From Streptomyces sp. NRRL F-4489 (GTDB lineage Bacteria > Actinomycetota > Actinomycetes > Streptomycetales > Streptomycetaceae), in the NCBI RefSeq assembly GCF_001509485.1, contig NZ_LLZI01000180.1, forward strand, positions 6,136 through 70,135: a DNA stretch of 64,000 nucleotides, in the 5' to 3' direction. The notes below the pieces were generated by a model. It was given only the letters and a program-made list of their open reading frames with translations. It was not told where the DNA came from and ran no database searches. Positions 17,517 to 25,361 of the stretch are shown here, piece by piece (the first letter of the stretch is position 1; every line of letters begins with the position of its first letter). The translations under genes were made by a program, and so were the position numbers.

Positions 17517-18365
17517 ATGCCTTCTGCCGTTGCCGCCGGGCCCGTCGCCCGCCCCGCCGCGCACCCCGCGGCCGCTGCCTACGACCGGCTGACCGAGGTC
17601 TTCCCCGGTCTGCGGGTCACGCTCGTGGACGCGGCGCCGCCCGGCGGCGACTGGCTGCCCGCGGCCGGCCTGGCCGCCGGCGGCGCGGTGCTGGACGGCT
17701 TCCTCGCCGACGAGGCGGCCCGCATCGAGCGGGAGTACGGGCAGCCGGCCCGCCCGGACGTGGCCGCGAGCTTCGCGCTGCACCGCTACGCCTGGCCGGC
17801 CTGCCTGCTGATCACCGTCCCGTGGTTCCTGCACCGCCGGGTGCCGCATCTCTCCACCGGGGACGTCCACCTCCACCGGGGACTGGGCCGGATGGCGGTC
17901 CGCCTGACCTCGTTCGGGTGCCTTCCGGACGATCCGGCGGCGGCGCTGCCGGGCGCCCGGGTGGTGCCGGACGAGGCGGCGCTGCGCTCGGAGGTCCGGG
18001 CGGCGGTGGCCCGGCACCTCGGGCCCGTCCTGGAGGGCTTCCGCCCCCGGGTGCGGCGCGGACCGCGGGCGCTGTGGGGGATGGTGTCCGACGAGATCGC
18101 CGAGGGGCTGTGGTATCTCGGGCACCTGCTGGGCGAGGAGCGGCGCGCGGTCGCCGAGCTGGCCCGGCTGCTGCCGGGGGCCACCGCGCCGTTCCCGGCC
18201 GGCGCCGGCTTCCGCGAGCTGACCGCGCCGGACGGCACCGCGCTGCCCACCCGGGACCGCGCCAGCTGCTGCATGTACTACACCCTGCGGCCCGAGGACA
18301 CCTGTGTGACCTGCCCGCGCACCTGCGACGCGGAGCGCATCAGCCGCCTCACGGCGACCTCCTGA
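17517..18365 (+). CDS. FhuF-like ferric-siderophore reductase (2Fe-2S)
   Basis: A 282-aa cytoplasmic protein. The C-terminal cysteine motif RASCCMYYTLRPEDTCVTCPRTC (C-C-x10-C-x2-C) is that of FhuF-type ferric reductases, where it holds a 2Fe-2S cluster. An upstream stretch YAWPACLLITVPWFLHRRVP is also family-like. It would release iron by reducing ferric siderophores after uptake. The iron box directly upstream supports this role. Start is ATG 17517 or GTG 17505; no good ribosome site precedes either, so a short-leader or leaderless mRNA is possible. No siderophore transporter lies next to it, so it probably works with transporters encoded elsewhere. Confidence 0.8.
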   Translation: MPSAVAAGPVARPAAHPAAAAYDRLTEVFPGLRVTLVDAAPPGGDWLPAAGLAAGGAVLDGFLADEAARIEREYGQPARPDVAASFALHRYAWPACLLITVPWFLHRRVPHLSTGDVHLHRGLGRMAVRLTSFGCLPDDPAAALPGARVVPDEAALRSEVRAAVARHLGPVLEGFRPRVRRGPRALWGMVSDEIAEGLWYLGHLLGEERRAVAELARLLPGATAPFPAGAGFRELTAPDGTALPTRDRASCCMYYTLRPEDTCVTCPRTCDAERISRLTATS

Positions 18366-18562
18366 CCCGGCGGCCTCGCGTCGCACACAACTGCCAACAT
18401 CCGCAAGGCAGTTCGAGCAACGGGCCGCCCCCCTGCCCCTCCCGGCACCCCTTGGCGTTCTCTTCGCCTGAAACCCCCAACCGGCCTTGACCGGTTCCGC
18501 CAGGATGGCGCGCGCAATCGCGCAGCGGCGAAAGCGCCGCAACCCGAGGCAAGGGGTCCGGA

Positions 18563-19681
18563 ATGAGAATGACCGATATATCGCTGAATTGGCTGATTCC
18601 GGCGGCGCTGGTGATCGCCGGGATCATGGCCACCGCCTTCGTCCTGCTGCGCGGCCGGAGGAACGGCGCGCGGACCGCCGCCGACGACTCCTGGGAGCGC
18701 GGCGAGGAGCGCCGCCGCCGCAAGGAGGCGGTCTTCGCCTCGGCCTCGTACGTGCTGCTGTTCTGCTGCGCCGCGGTCGCCGCCGCGCTGTCCTTCCACG
18801 GCCTGGTCGGCTTCGGCGTGCAGAACCTCGGCCTGTCCGGCGGCTGGGAGTACCTGGTGCCGTTCGGTCTGGACGGCGCGGCGATGTTCTGCTCCGTCCT
18901 GGCGGTGCGCGAGGCCAGCCACGGCGACGCGGCGCTCGGCTCCCGGCTGCTGGTGTGGACGTTCGCGGGCGCCGCCGCGTGGTTCAACTGGGTGCACGCG
19001 CCGCGCGGCCTGGACCACGCGGGCGCGCCGCAGTTCTTCGCCGGGATGTCGCTGTCGGCGGCGGTCCTCTTCGACCGGGCGCTGAAGCAGACCCGCCGCG
19101 CGGCGCTGCGCGAGCAGGGCCTCGTGCCGCGCCCGCTGCCGCAGATCCGGATCGTGCGCTGGCTGCGGGCGCCCCGCGAGACCTTCGCCGCCTGGTCGCT
19201 GATGCTGCTGGAAGGCGTACGGACGCTGGACGAGGCGGTGGAGGAGGTCCGGGAGGACAAGCGGGAGAAGGCCCGCAACCGGCTGCGCCGCCGGGAGCAG
19301 GGCAAGCTCGAACGGGCCCGCATCAAGGCCATCAACCGGCAGCACCGGGCGTGGGGCCGGGGCGGCGGGCGCCGCGTCGCGGTCACCGCGGGCGCCCCCG
19401 CGGCCGCGGAAGCGCTCCCGCCCGCCGGCCCGGACGCCGGACCGCTCCCCGGAGCGCTCCCCGGCCCGGACGCCGCCGGTGCGGACGGTCCGGCGCCGGC
19501 GCGGCCGGGCGAGCCGGTCAAGCGGCCGCGGCCGGCCCTGAAGGCGGTGGCCGGCGCCGAGCCCGACGCGGCCGCGCGGCGCGCCGCGGCGGACCTCCCC
19601 GGCGAGGACGACGCCCGTACGCTCCCCCGGCTGGACTCGCTGGAGGAGAAACTCGCCGCGATCGAGCGGCAGTTCGGCTGA
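18563..19681 (+). CDS. DUF2637-domain membrane protein
   Basis: A 372-aa protein with about five membrane segments in the first 180 residues (ISLNWLIPAALVIAGIMATAFVLL; ASASYVLLFCCAAVAAALSFHGLVGFGVQNL; LLVWTFAGAAAWFNWVHA and others). The motif WEYLVPFGLDGAAMFCSVLAVREA is typical of DUF2637 proteins, which are common in Streptomyces and on some conjugative elements. A basic helical stretch (EEVREDKREKARNRLRRREQGKLERARIKAINRQ) and a disordered A/P-rich tail ending in a short coiled coil (LDSLEEKLAAIERQFG) follow. ATG at 18563 has AAGGGG upstream. Function unknown. No replication, transfer or integrase gene lies nearby, so I do not call a mobile element. Confidence 0.8.
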   Translation: MRMTDISLNWLIPAALVIAGIMATAFVLLRGRRNGARTAADDSWERGEERRRRKEAVFASASYVLLFCCAAVAAALSFHGLVGFGVQNLGLSGGWEYLVPFGLDGAAMFCSVLAVREASHGDAALGSRLLVWTFAGAAAWFNWVHAPRGLDHAGAPQFFAGMSLSAAVLFDRALKQTRRAALREQGLVPRPLPQIRIVRWLRAPRETFAAWSLMLLEGVRTLDEAVEEVREDKREKARNRLRRREQGKLERARIKAINRQHRAWGRGGGRRVAVTAGAPAAAEALPPAGPDAGPLPGALPGPDAAGADGPAPARPGEPVKRPRPALKAVAGAEPDAAARRAAADLPGEDDARTLPRLDSLEEKLAAIERQFG

Positions 19682-19730
19682 GCACCGGGCGGACCGGGGC
19701 GGCCGCCGGACGGCCTGGAGGGGCCGGACG

Positions 19731-19748
19731 AGCCGGGGCGCCCCGGCT
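19731..19748. terminator. Palindrome between convergent DUF2637 and ATPase genes
   Basis: Perfect 18-nt palindrome (AGCCGGGGC and its complement) followed by TT, 50 nt after the plus-strand stop and 29 nt after the minus-strand stop. It can fold into a hairpin on either strand, with the central four bases as loop. Confidence 0.55.
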
Positions 19749-19776
19749 TACGCACCCGCCATCCCCGGGCGCCGCG

Positions 19777-20262
19777 TCAGGCCGGTCCGCCTCCGCCGCC
19801 CAGCTCGAACCACACGCATTTCCCGTTGCCCTCGGGCCGGATGCCCCAGTCGTCGGCCAGGGCGCGGACGAGCATCAGCCCGCGCCCGGACGTCCCGGCG
19901 GCGGACGGGGCGCGCGGCTCGGGGCGGCGGGCGGCGAAGTCCCGCACCTCCACCCGCAGCCGGTCGGTGACCCGCGCGGTGACCACCGCGCCGCCCTCGG
20001 TGTGCAGCAGGGCGTTGGTGACCAGTTCACTGGTCAGCAGCACGGCGACCTCGGGATCCGCCGGTGCGCGGCCGTCCGGCGGCGCCCAGCGGTCCAATAA
20101 CTCCCGCAGCTCCCGGCGCACTTCGCCGACCGCCTTGCGATCGGCCTGCCGCACCTTCCGTTCCAGTATCCCGGGCGCCCGCACCGCGACCGCCCGGCCC
20201 CCGCTCCCCTCGTCCGCCTCCCGGCGTCTGTCCGGTCCCTCGCACCGCACGGGCTGACGCAT
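19777..20262 (-). CDS. RsbW-like ATP-binding protein (anti-sigma type histidine kinase-like ATPase)
   Basis: A 161-aa GHKL ATPase domain protein. Seen: the N box LLTSELVTNALLHTEG, a shortened G1 region (LRVEVRDFA), and the G2 motif SGRGLMLVRALADDWGI with the late GKCVWFEL strand. Such small proteins phosphorylate anti-anti-sigma factors or bind sigma factors; Streptomyces has many copies. Start is uncertain: ATG 20262 gives MRQPVRC; in-frame alternatives are 20322 and 20343, none with a well-spaced ribosome site. No sigma or anti-anti-sigma gene is adjacent. SpoIIE-type phosphatases at 28.5 and 62.1 kb could be functional partners, but this is inference. Confidence 0.8.
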   Translation of the reverse strand: MRQPVRCEGPDRRREADEGSGGRAVAVRAPGILERKVRQADRKAVGEVRRELRELLDRWAPPDGRAPADPEVAVLLTSELVTNALLHTEGGAVVTARVTDRLRVEVRDFAARRPEPRAPSAAGTSGRGLMLVRALADDWGIRPEGNGKCVWFELGGGGGPA

Positions 20263-20513
20263 GCTCCCCCCGCCCCCAACGAACCACCAGCGCTCTGCCT
20301 CGAACAGCCTCACGGTCAGCATTCCCACCGGGCCCGCCCCCATGCTTCCGCTTGGCGCCGGCCGCCGTTCCGCCCGCCGCCCCGGCTACCGGGCCGGTCT
20401 GCGCCGCTCCTCCGGGACGGGAGGGTCCGGACGCCTCCGGAGGGCCGTTCCGGGCTCCCGCCGGGCACGGGCCGGGGCGCCAGGAGGCCAGGCCGCCCTC
20501 GTACGCCGGGGCC

Positions 20514-22256
20514 TCATCTCCGCGGAATATTGCGCAAGTTGGACCGGGCCATCTGCACCATCCGCCCCACCCCGCCGTCCAGCACCATCTTCCCCGCGGA
20601 CAGCGCGAAGCCGGACACCATCTCCGCGCTGATCTTCGGCGGGATGGACAGCGCGTGCGGATCGGTGACCACGTCCACGAGCGCCGGGCCCTGGTGCCGG
20701 AACGCGTCGCGCAGCGCCCCGCGCAGCTGCCGGGGCTTCTCCACCCGCACACCGTACGCACCGGCCGCGGTCGCCAGCGCCGCGAAGTCCGGGTTGCGGT
20801 TGGTGGTGCCGTACGACGGCAGCCCGGAGACCATCATCTCCAGCTCGACCATGCCCAGCGAGGAGTTGTTGAACAGCACGATCTTCACCGGCAGGTCGTA
20901 CTGGACGAGGGTGAGGAAGTCGCCCATCAGCATGGCGAACCCGCCGTCCCCCGACATCGAGACGATCTGCCGCCCCGGGTAGGTGAACTGGGCGCCGATC
21001 GCCTGCGGCAGCGCGTTGGCCATCGAGCCGTGGCTGAACGAACCGATCACCCGGCGGCGCCCGTTGGGCGTGAGGTACCGGGCCGCCCAGACATTGCACA
21101 TACCGGTATCAACAGTGAAAACAGCGTCGTCCGCGGCCTCCTCGTCCAGCACCGAGGCGACGTACTCCGGGTGGATCGGGAGGTGCTTCTCCACCTTGCG
21201 GGTGTAGGCGCGGACCACGCCCTCCAGGGCGTCCGCGTGCTTGCGCAGCATCCGGTCCAGGAACTTCCGGCTGGTCTTCTCGCGCACCTTGGGGATGAGG
21301 CAGCGCAGCGTCTCCCGTACGTCGCCCCAGACCGCGAGGTCCAGTTTGGTGCGCCGCCCCAGGTGCTCGGGCCGGACGTCCACCTGGACGATCCGCACGT
21401 CGTCCGGCAGGAACGCGGTGTACGGGAAGTCCGTGCCGAGCAGGATCAGCAGATCGCACTCGTGGGTGGCCTCGTAGGCCGCGCCGTAGCCGAGCAGTCC
21501 GCTCATCCCCACGTCGTACGGGTTGTCGTACTGGATCCACTCCTTGCCGCGCAGCGCGTGGCCGACCGGGGCCTTCACCCGCTCGGCGAACTCCATCACC
21601 TCGGCGTGCGCGCCGGCCGTGCCGCTGCCGCAGAAGAGGGTGACCCGCTCGGCGCGGTCGACCATCCGGGCCAGTTCGTCGATCTCGCCGTCCCCGGGGC
21701 GGACGGAGGGGCGGCTGGTCACCAGGGCGTGTTCGAAGGCGCGTTCCGGGGCCGGTTCGGCGGCGATGTCGCCGGGCAGCGAGACCACCGCGACGCCGCT
21801 CCGGCCGACCGCGTGCTGGATCGCGGTCTGGAGCACCCGCGGCATCTGCCGGGTGCTGGAGATCAGTTCGCTGTAGTGGCTGCACTCGGCGAACAGCCGG
21901 TCCGGGTGGGTCTCCTGGAAGAACGTGGTGCCGATCTCGCTGGACGGGATGTGCGAGGCCAGCGCCAGTACGGGGGCCATCGAGCGGTGCGCGTCGTACA
22001 GGCCGTTGATCAGATGCAGGTTCCCCGGGCCGCAGGAGCCGGCGCAGGCCGCCAGCGTGCCGGTGAGCTGGGCCTCGGCCCCGGCGGCGAAGGCGGCGGC
22101 CTCCTCGTGCCGCACCTGGATCCAGTCGAGGGCGGCGTTGCGGCGGATGGCGTCCACCACCGGGTTGAGGCTGTCCCCCACCACCCCGTAGAGCCGCCGG
22201 ACCCCGGCCCGCACCAGGATGTCGATGAACTGCTCGGCAACGGTCTGCTTGGCCAC
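20514..22256 (-). CDS. poxB: Pyruvate dehydrogenase (quinone)/pyruvate oxidase, ThDP enzyme
   Basis: A 580-aa thiamine-diphosphate enzyme of the PoxB type (pyruvate + quinone to acetate + CO2 at the membrane). Seen: the N-terminal Pyr domain with GVVGDSLNPVVDAIRR and the catalytic-type glutamate in VRHEEAAAFAAGAEAQLTG, a central FAD-type domain, and the C-terminal PP domain with GDGGFAML followed after the usual spacing by NN (FNNSSLGMVELEM). The length matches PoxB. GTG at 22256 has GGAGGG 8 nt upstream. It is divergent from the DUF456 gene across 297 bp. Acetolactate synthase is less likely because the sequence DSLNPVVDAIRR and the C-terminal tail fit PoxB. Confidence 0.85.
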   Translation of the reverse strand: MAKQTVAEQFIDILVRAGVRRLYGVVGDSLNPVVDAIRRNAALDWIQVRHEEAAAFAAGAEAQLTGTLAACAGSCGPGNLHLINGLYDAHRSMAPVLALASHIPSSEIGTTFFQETHPDRLFAECSHYSELISSTRQMPRVLQTAIQHAVGRSGVAVVSLPGDIAAEPAPERAFEHALVTSRPSVRPGDGEIDELARMVDRAERVTLFCGSGTAGAHAEVMEFAERVKAPVGHALRGKEWIQYDNPYDVGMSGLLGYGAAYEATHECDLLILLGTDFPYTAFLPDDVRIVQVDVRPEHLGRRTKLDLAVWGDVRETLRCLIPKVREKTSRKFLDRMLRKHADALEGVVRAYTRKVEKHLPIHPEYVASVLDEEAADDAVFTVDTGMCNVWAARYLTPNGRRRVIGSFSHGSMANALPQAIGAQFTYPGRQIVSMSGDGGFAMLMGDFLTLVQYDLPVKIVLFNNSSLGMVELEMMVSGLPSYGTTNRNPDFAALATAAGAYGVRVEKPRQLRGALRDAFRHQGPALVDVVTDPHALSIPPKISAEMVSGFALSAGKMVLDGGVGRMVQMARSNLRNIPRR

Positions 22257-22553
22257 GGCAGCACCCTCCTCGGGCCAGGGGCGGGGACAGCGGCCGTCCC
22301 GGCCGCGCCGGAACCACCGCCTCCCATCAACCCACGCCGCCCGGCGATCCGCCTGGCGGGCGGGGCGGACGGGGCGGCCATTGGGGGCAGGGCCGGGGCC
22401 CCGCTACCGGGACAGGGCATTCCGGGAAGCGCGTCCGGGCGGCGTCCGGCAGGCTTGGGCCATGCGGGTCCTGGGAGAGCGCGGCGGACGGGCCGTCACG
22501 GCGCGTGCGCCGCTCGGCTCGCGGCCCGGCGCCGACAGCCCCGGGGCCGCCGT

Positions 22554-23036
22554 ATGAACGCCTGGCAGCTGACCGCCGTGGGCCTCGTCCTGCTGCTCGG
22601 CGTGTTCGGGGTGCTGGTGCCCGGTATCCCGGGGCCGCTGGTGGTGTGGGCGGGACTGCTGTGGTGGGCGGTGACCGAGCGGTCCGTCCTCGCCTGGACG
22701 GTGCTGATGGCGGCCACCGCCGTCCTGCTCCTCAGCCAGGTGCTCACCTGGCTGCTCCCGGCCCGCAGCCTGCGCGGCGCGGGCGTGCCGTACCGCACCC
22801 TGGTCCTGGCGGGCGCCGCCGGTATCGCGGGATTCTTCCTCCTCCCGGTGATCGGCTGCCCGCTGGCCGCGATCGGCGGCCTCTACGTCCTCGAACGCGT
22901 CCGCCTCGGCAGCCACGGCGACGCCTGGGCCGCCACCCGCACGGTTCTGCGGGCGGTGGGCCTGAGCGTCCTGGTGGAGCTGTTCGCCTGCCTGGCGGTG
23001 CTCGGCGCCTGGCTGGGCGCGGTGCTGGCGGGCTGA
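22554..23036 (+). CDS. DUF456 membrane protein
   Basis: A 160-aa very hydrophobic protein with about four to five membrane segments and the DUF456 pattern LLLGVFGVLVPGIPGPLVVWAGLLWW (glycine- and proline-rich first helix pair) and IAGFFLLPVIGCPLAAIGGLYVLE. Function unknown in the family. ATG at 22554; the ribosome site is poor (GCCGCCGT before it). The 297-bp region between it and poxB should hold both promoters, but no convincing hexamers were found. Confidence 0.82.
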   Translation: MNAWQLTAVGLVLLLGVFGVLVPGIPGPLVVWAGLLWWAVTERSVLAWTVLMAATAVLLLSQVLTWLLPARSLRGAGVPYRTLVLAGAAGIAGFFLLPVIGCPLAAIGGLYVLERVRLGSHGDAWAATRTVLRAVGLSVLVELFACLAVLGAWLGAVLAG

Positions 23037-23150
23037 CGGGCCGGGCCGGGGCGCGGGCCAGCGGGCCGGGCGCCAGGCCAGGCACCGGCCCGGGGGCGAG
23101 GCGACGGACCACCGCCCCACCGGCCCGGCCCCCGCACCCGGCAAACGCCC

Positions 23151-24284
23151 CTACCTCCCCCGCTTCCGCTCCATCATGTGCCGCCCCAGCGCCTGCTTCC
23201 GCTTCCACTCGCGGCGCAGTTCGGCCCGCAGCCTGACGTCCGTCTTGGCCACGATCCGCTGGTTCTCCCGCTGCAGCTTGCGATAACTCTCCAGCCGCCG
23301 ATACGCCAACTCCCCGTACTCGACGGCCTGTTGCACGGCGCAGCCAGGCTCCGCCCCATGCGCGCAATCATGGAAACGGCAGCGCGCGGCCAGCTCCTCC
23401 ACGTCCGCGAACGTCCGGGCCAGCCCGGCCTCCGCGTCCCACATCCCGACCCCGCGCAGCCCCGGCGTGTCGATCAGTACGCCACCACCGGGCAGCACCA
23501 GCAGATCGCGGGTCGTGGTGGTGTGCCGCCCCTTCCCGTCGCGGTCGCGGACCGCGCGCACGTCCTGGACGTCCGCGCCGACCACCGCGTTGGCCAGGGT
23601 GGACTTCCCGGCCCCGGACCGCCCCAGGAGGACGGAGGTGGCACCGGCCAGTTCGGCGGCCAGCGCGTCGAGGCCGTCGCCGGTCGCCGCGCTGACGGCC
23701 AGCACCCGCACCCCGGGGGCAGCGGCCGCCACGTCCGCCACAAGGTGGTCCCGTACGGCGGGATCGGCCACCAGGTCGGCCTTGGTGAGCGCCACCAACG
23801 GCTCGGCGCCGCTCTCCCACACCAGCGACACGAACCGCTCGACGCGCCCCAGGTCGAGCGGTTCCGCCAGGGACACCGCGACCACGGCCCGGTCCACGTT
23901 GGCGGCGAGGATCTGCCCCTCCGACCGCTTGGACGAGGCCGACCGCACCAGCGCCGTACGCCGCGGCAGCAACGCCCGCACCAGCCCGTCGAGATGGTCC
24001 CCGGCCCGCCCGTTCACCAGGTCGATGACGGCCCAGTCACCGGTGCACGGCACCCGGGTGGGGTCGCCGGTCGCCACGAGCGCGGTGTCCGCCAGAACGG
24101 TCCGGACGCCGTCGCCGTCAGGAACGACGGCATCCACCCGTCCGCGGTCCACGCGGACGATCCGACCGGGCACACAGCCCGGCCCGGCAAACGGAAGAAA
24201 ACTCTCCGCGAACCCTTCGTCCCAGCCGTACGACAACAGCGGGCTCGGCGAAGGAGCGGAAGAGGAACCAGAAGAGAGATTCAA
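23151..24284 (-). CDS. rsgA: Ribosome small-subunit-dependent GTPase A
   Basis: A 377-aa circularly permuted GTPase that acts in late 30S ribosome maturation. G motifs appear in the permuted order: G4 ALTKADL, G5 VSAATGDGL, G1 LLGRSGAGKSTL, G3 DTPGLRGVG. The C-terminal zinc-binding site CRFHDCAHGAEPGCAV is followed by a basic tail. The N-terminal OB-type region (GRIVRVDRGRVDAVVPDGDGV) is present. Only TTG at 24284 fits as start: AAGGG lies 6 nt upstream, but both are part of a short hairpin (24283-24295). Upstream on the same strand is a 23-codon reading frame with a perfect ribosome site. That layout suggests translational control of rsgA. Confidence 0.9.
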   Translation of the reverse strand: MNLSSGSSSAPSPSPLLSYGWDEGFAESFLPFAGPGCVPGRIVRVDRGRVDAVVPDGDGVRTVLADTALVATGDPTRVPCTGDWAVIDLVNGRAGDHLDGLVRALLPRRTALVRSASSKRSEGQILAANVDRAVVAVSLAEPLDLGRVERFVSLVWESGAEPLVALTKADLVADPAVRDHLVADVAAAAPGVRVLAVSAATGDGLDALAAELAGATSVLLGRSGAGKSTLANAVVGADVQDVRAVRDRDGKGRHTTTTRDLLVLPGGGVLIDTPGLRGVGMWDAEAGLARTFADVEELAARCRFHDCAHGAEPGCAVQQAVEYGELAYRRLESYRKLQRENQRIVAKTDVRLRAELRREWKRKQALGRHMMERKRGR

Positions 24285-24295
24285 GGGAAACCCTT
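24283..24295 (-). promoter_or_regulatory. Hairpin over the rsgA ribosome binding site and TTG start
   Basis: Inverted repeat AAGGG-TTT-CCCTT on the minus strand. The 5' arm is the only ribosome binding site for rsgA and the 3' arm runs into its TTG start. When paired it would hide both. Stem 5 bp, loop 3 nt. Confidence 0.45.
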
Positions 24296-24314
24296 CACAA
24301 GGGCGGCCCCGGCA

Positions 24315-24331
24315 CCGCGCAGAAGGCGCGG
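24315..24331 (-). promoter_or_regulatory. Hairpin between the leader ORF and rsgA
   Basis: Perfect 6-bp stem CCGCGC/GCGCGG with a 5-nt loop, 19 nt after the stop of the small leader frame and 31 nt before the rsgA start. It could be a pause site, an attenuator or part of a switch with the start-site hairpin. Confidence 0.4.
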
Positions 24332-24349
24332 AAGAAAGCAATCGAGGTG

Positions 24350-24421
24350 TCAGCCGGTGACCGCGGAAGTGGAATTGATGATCTCCTGAGTGCGGGCAGC
24401 GCCCCTCGCAAGAACAGCCAT
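24350..24421 (-). CDS. Putative 23-aa leader peptide upstream of rsgA
   Basis: ATG at 24421 is preceded by GGAGGAGGT with a 7-nt spacer, the best ribosome binding site of the whole region. The frame (starting MAVLARGAARTQEIINSTS) ends in TGA 65 nt before the rsgA TTG. Its third positions are less G/C-rich than those of normal genes here, as is common in leader peptides. No conserved function recognised. It may set ribosome traffic over the downstream hairpins and so control rsgA, or it may encode a small protein. A TACAGTC direct repeat (24478-24484, 24487-24493) lies in the likely promoter region. Confidence 0.5.
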   Translation of the reverse strand: MAVLARGAARTQEIINSTSAVTG

Positions 24422-24589
24422 CGATCCCACCTCCTCCGTCAACCACAGCCGAACCGCACGCCGATAAAACCGATCCATACAGTCCGTACAGTCGCGGCGA
24501 CGTGCGTTCCCACCCTAGCCACGCGACCAACCGACCCGCCACGCGTTTTTCGCGCCCGCTCGCCCGACCGAACCCTGGGAGAACACGCC

Positions 24590-24889
24590 GTGCCCGTAGA
24601 CCCGTTGAGCGCTGTCACCGCCTGGTACGCCAGTCAGTGCGACGGTGACTGGGAGCATGAACACGGCATCCGTATCGAGACGCTGGACAATCCCGGCTGG
24701 TCGGTCGAGATCGACCTCGAAGAGACCGGGCTCAGCGGAATCACGCTCGATCGAACAGCGGCTGCCGACGGGGATTCCTGGATCCAGGCTTGGTCGGACG
24801 GCTCGGCCTTCCATCTCCGCTGCGGGCCCGCCGACCTCGGTCGCGCGTTGGAGCGGTTCAGGGACTTCGCGGCGCTGCACGCCCCCTAG
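24590..24889 (+). CDS. Imm53-family immunity protein
   Basis: A 99-aa protein with the Imm53 pattern: WYASQCDGDWEHEHGIRIETLDNPGWSVEIDLEET near the N-terminus and WIQAWSDGSAFHLRCGPADLGRALERFRDF at the C-terminus. Imm53 proteins neutralise polymorphic toxins. GTG at 24590 has GGGAG 8 nt upstream; the frame is open to 24347 without a site. No toxin gene lies in the window next to it, so it is an orphan immunity gene. Its stop TAG overlaps the stop of the convergent MerR gene by two bases. It might protect against toxins of other strains or have been recruited for another role. Confidence 0.78.
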   Translation: MPVDPLSAVTAWYASQCDGDWEHEHGIRIETLDNPGWSVEIDLEETGLSGITLDRTAAADGDSWIQAWSDGSAFHLRCGPADLGRALERFRDFAALHAP

Positions 24890-25269
24890 CCGGCGCGCTG
24901 GGTGTTGTTCTCGTAGGTGAGGACGGCGTCGAGGTAGGCGGCGATGGCGTCGCGGTTGCGGGTGAGGCAGGTGATGCGTTCGGTCATGCGGTCGCGTTCG
25001 CGGCGGAGGGTGGCGATCATCTCCGGGGTGGCGTCCGGGAAGTAGATGGTCCGGGGCTGGTCCAGGCAGGGCAGGATCTGCTTGATGATGCGGGTCGGCA
25101 GGCCGGCGTCGAGCAGGCCGCGGATCTGGAGCACGCGGTCCACGAAGCGTTCGTCGTAGTCGCGGTAGCCGTTCGGGGTGCGGGCGGCGGCGATCAGGCC
25201 CTGCTCCTCGTAGTAGCGCAGCAGCCGGCGCGGGGTGCCGGTCCGTTCCGACAGTTCTCCGATCCGCAC
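24886..25269 (-). CDS. MerR-family transcriptional regulator
   Basis: A 127-aa MerR regulator. The N-terminal winged helix RIGELSERTGTPRRLLRYYEEQGLIAAARTPNGYRDYDERFVDRV is followed by a long dimerisation helix (PEMIATLRRERDRMTERITCLTRNRDAIAAYLDAV). It has no C-terminal metal-binding cysteine loop, so a metal sensor is unlikely; it resembles regulators that sense small organic compounds. GTG at 25269 has GGAGGG 8 nt upstream; a second in-frame GTG nine bases before it sits right on the ribosome site. Target unknown. A MerR-type promoter with a 19-bp spacer exists at 51.0 kb, but no link can be shown. Confidence 0.85.
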   Translation of the reverse strand: MRIGELSERTGTPRRLLRYYEEQGLIAAARTPNGYRDYDERFVDRVLQIRGLLDAGLPTRIIKQILPCLDQPRTIYFPDATPEMIATLRRERDRMTERITCLTRNRDAIAAYLDAVLTYENNTQRAG

Positions 25270-25361
25270 GGTGTCCACCCTCCCCCTGGCGTGCGCGTAC
25301 GCCGGTTCCGCGCGCGTACGACGGAGCCAGCATACGGGCGGTGTGGCGGCCTGAGGGCGGG

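Noticed and set aside
18563..19681. Integrative plasmid remnant because of the DUF2637 gene
   Set aside because: No integrase, replication, transfer or tRNA-attachment sequence lies nearby, and base composition matches the flanks.
24347..24589. N-terminal extension of the Imm53 gene
   Set aside because: The frame is open, but its sequence is unlike the family and it overlaps the rsgA leader on the other strand; GTG 24590 has a good ribosome site.
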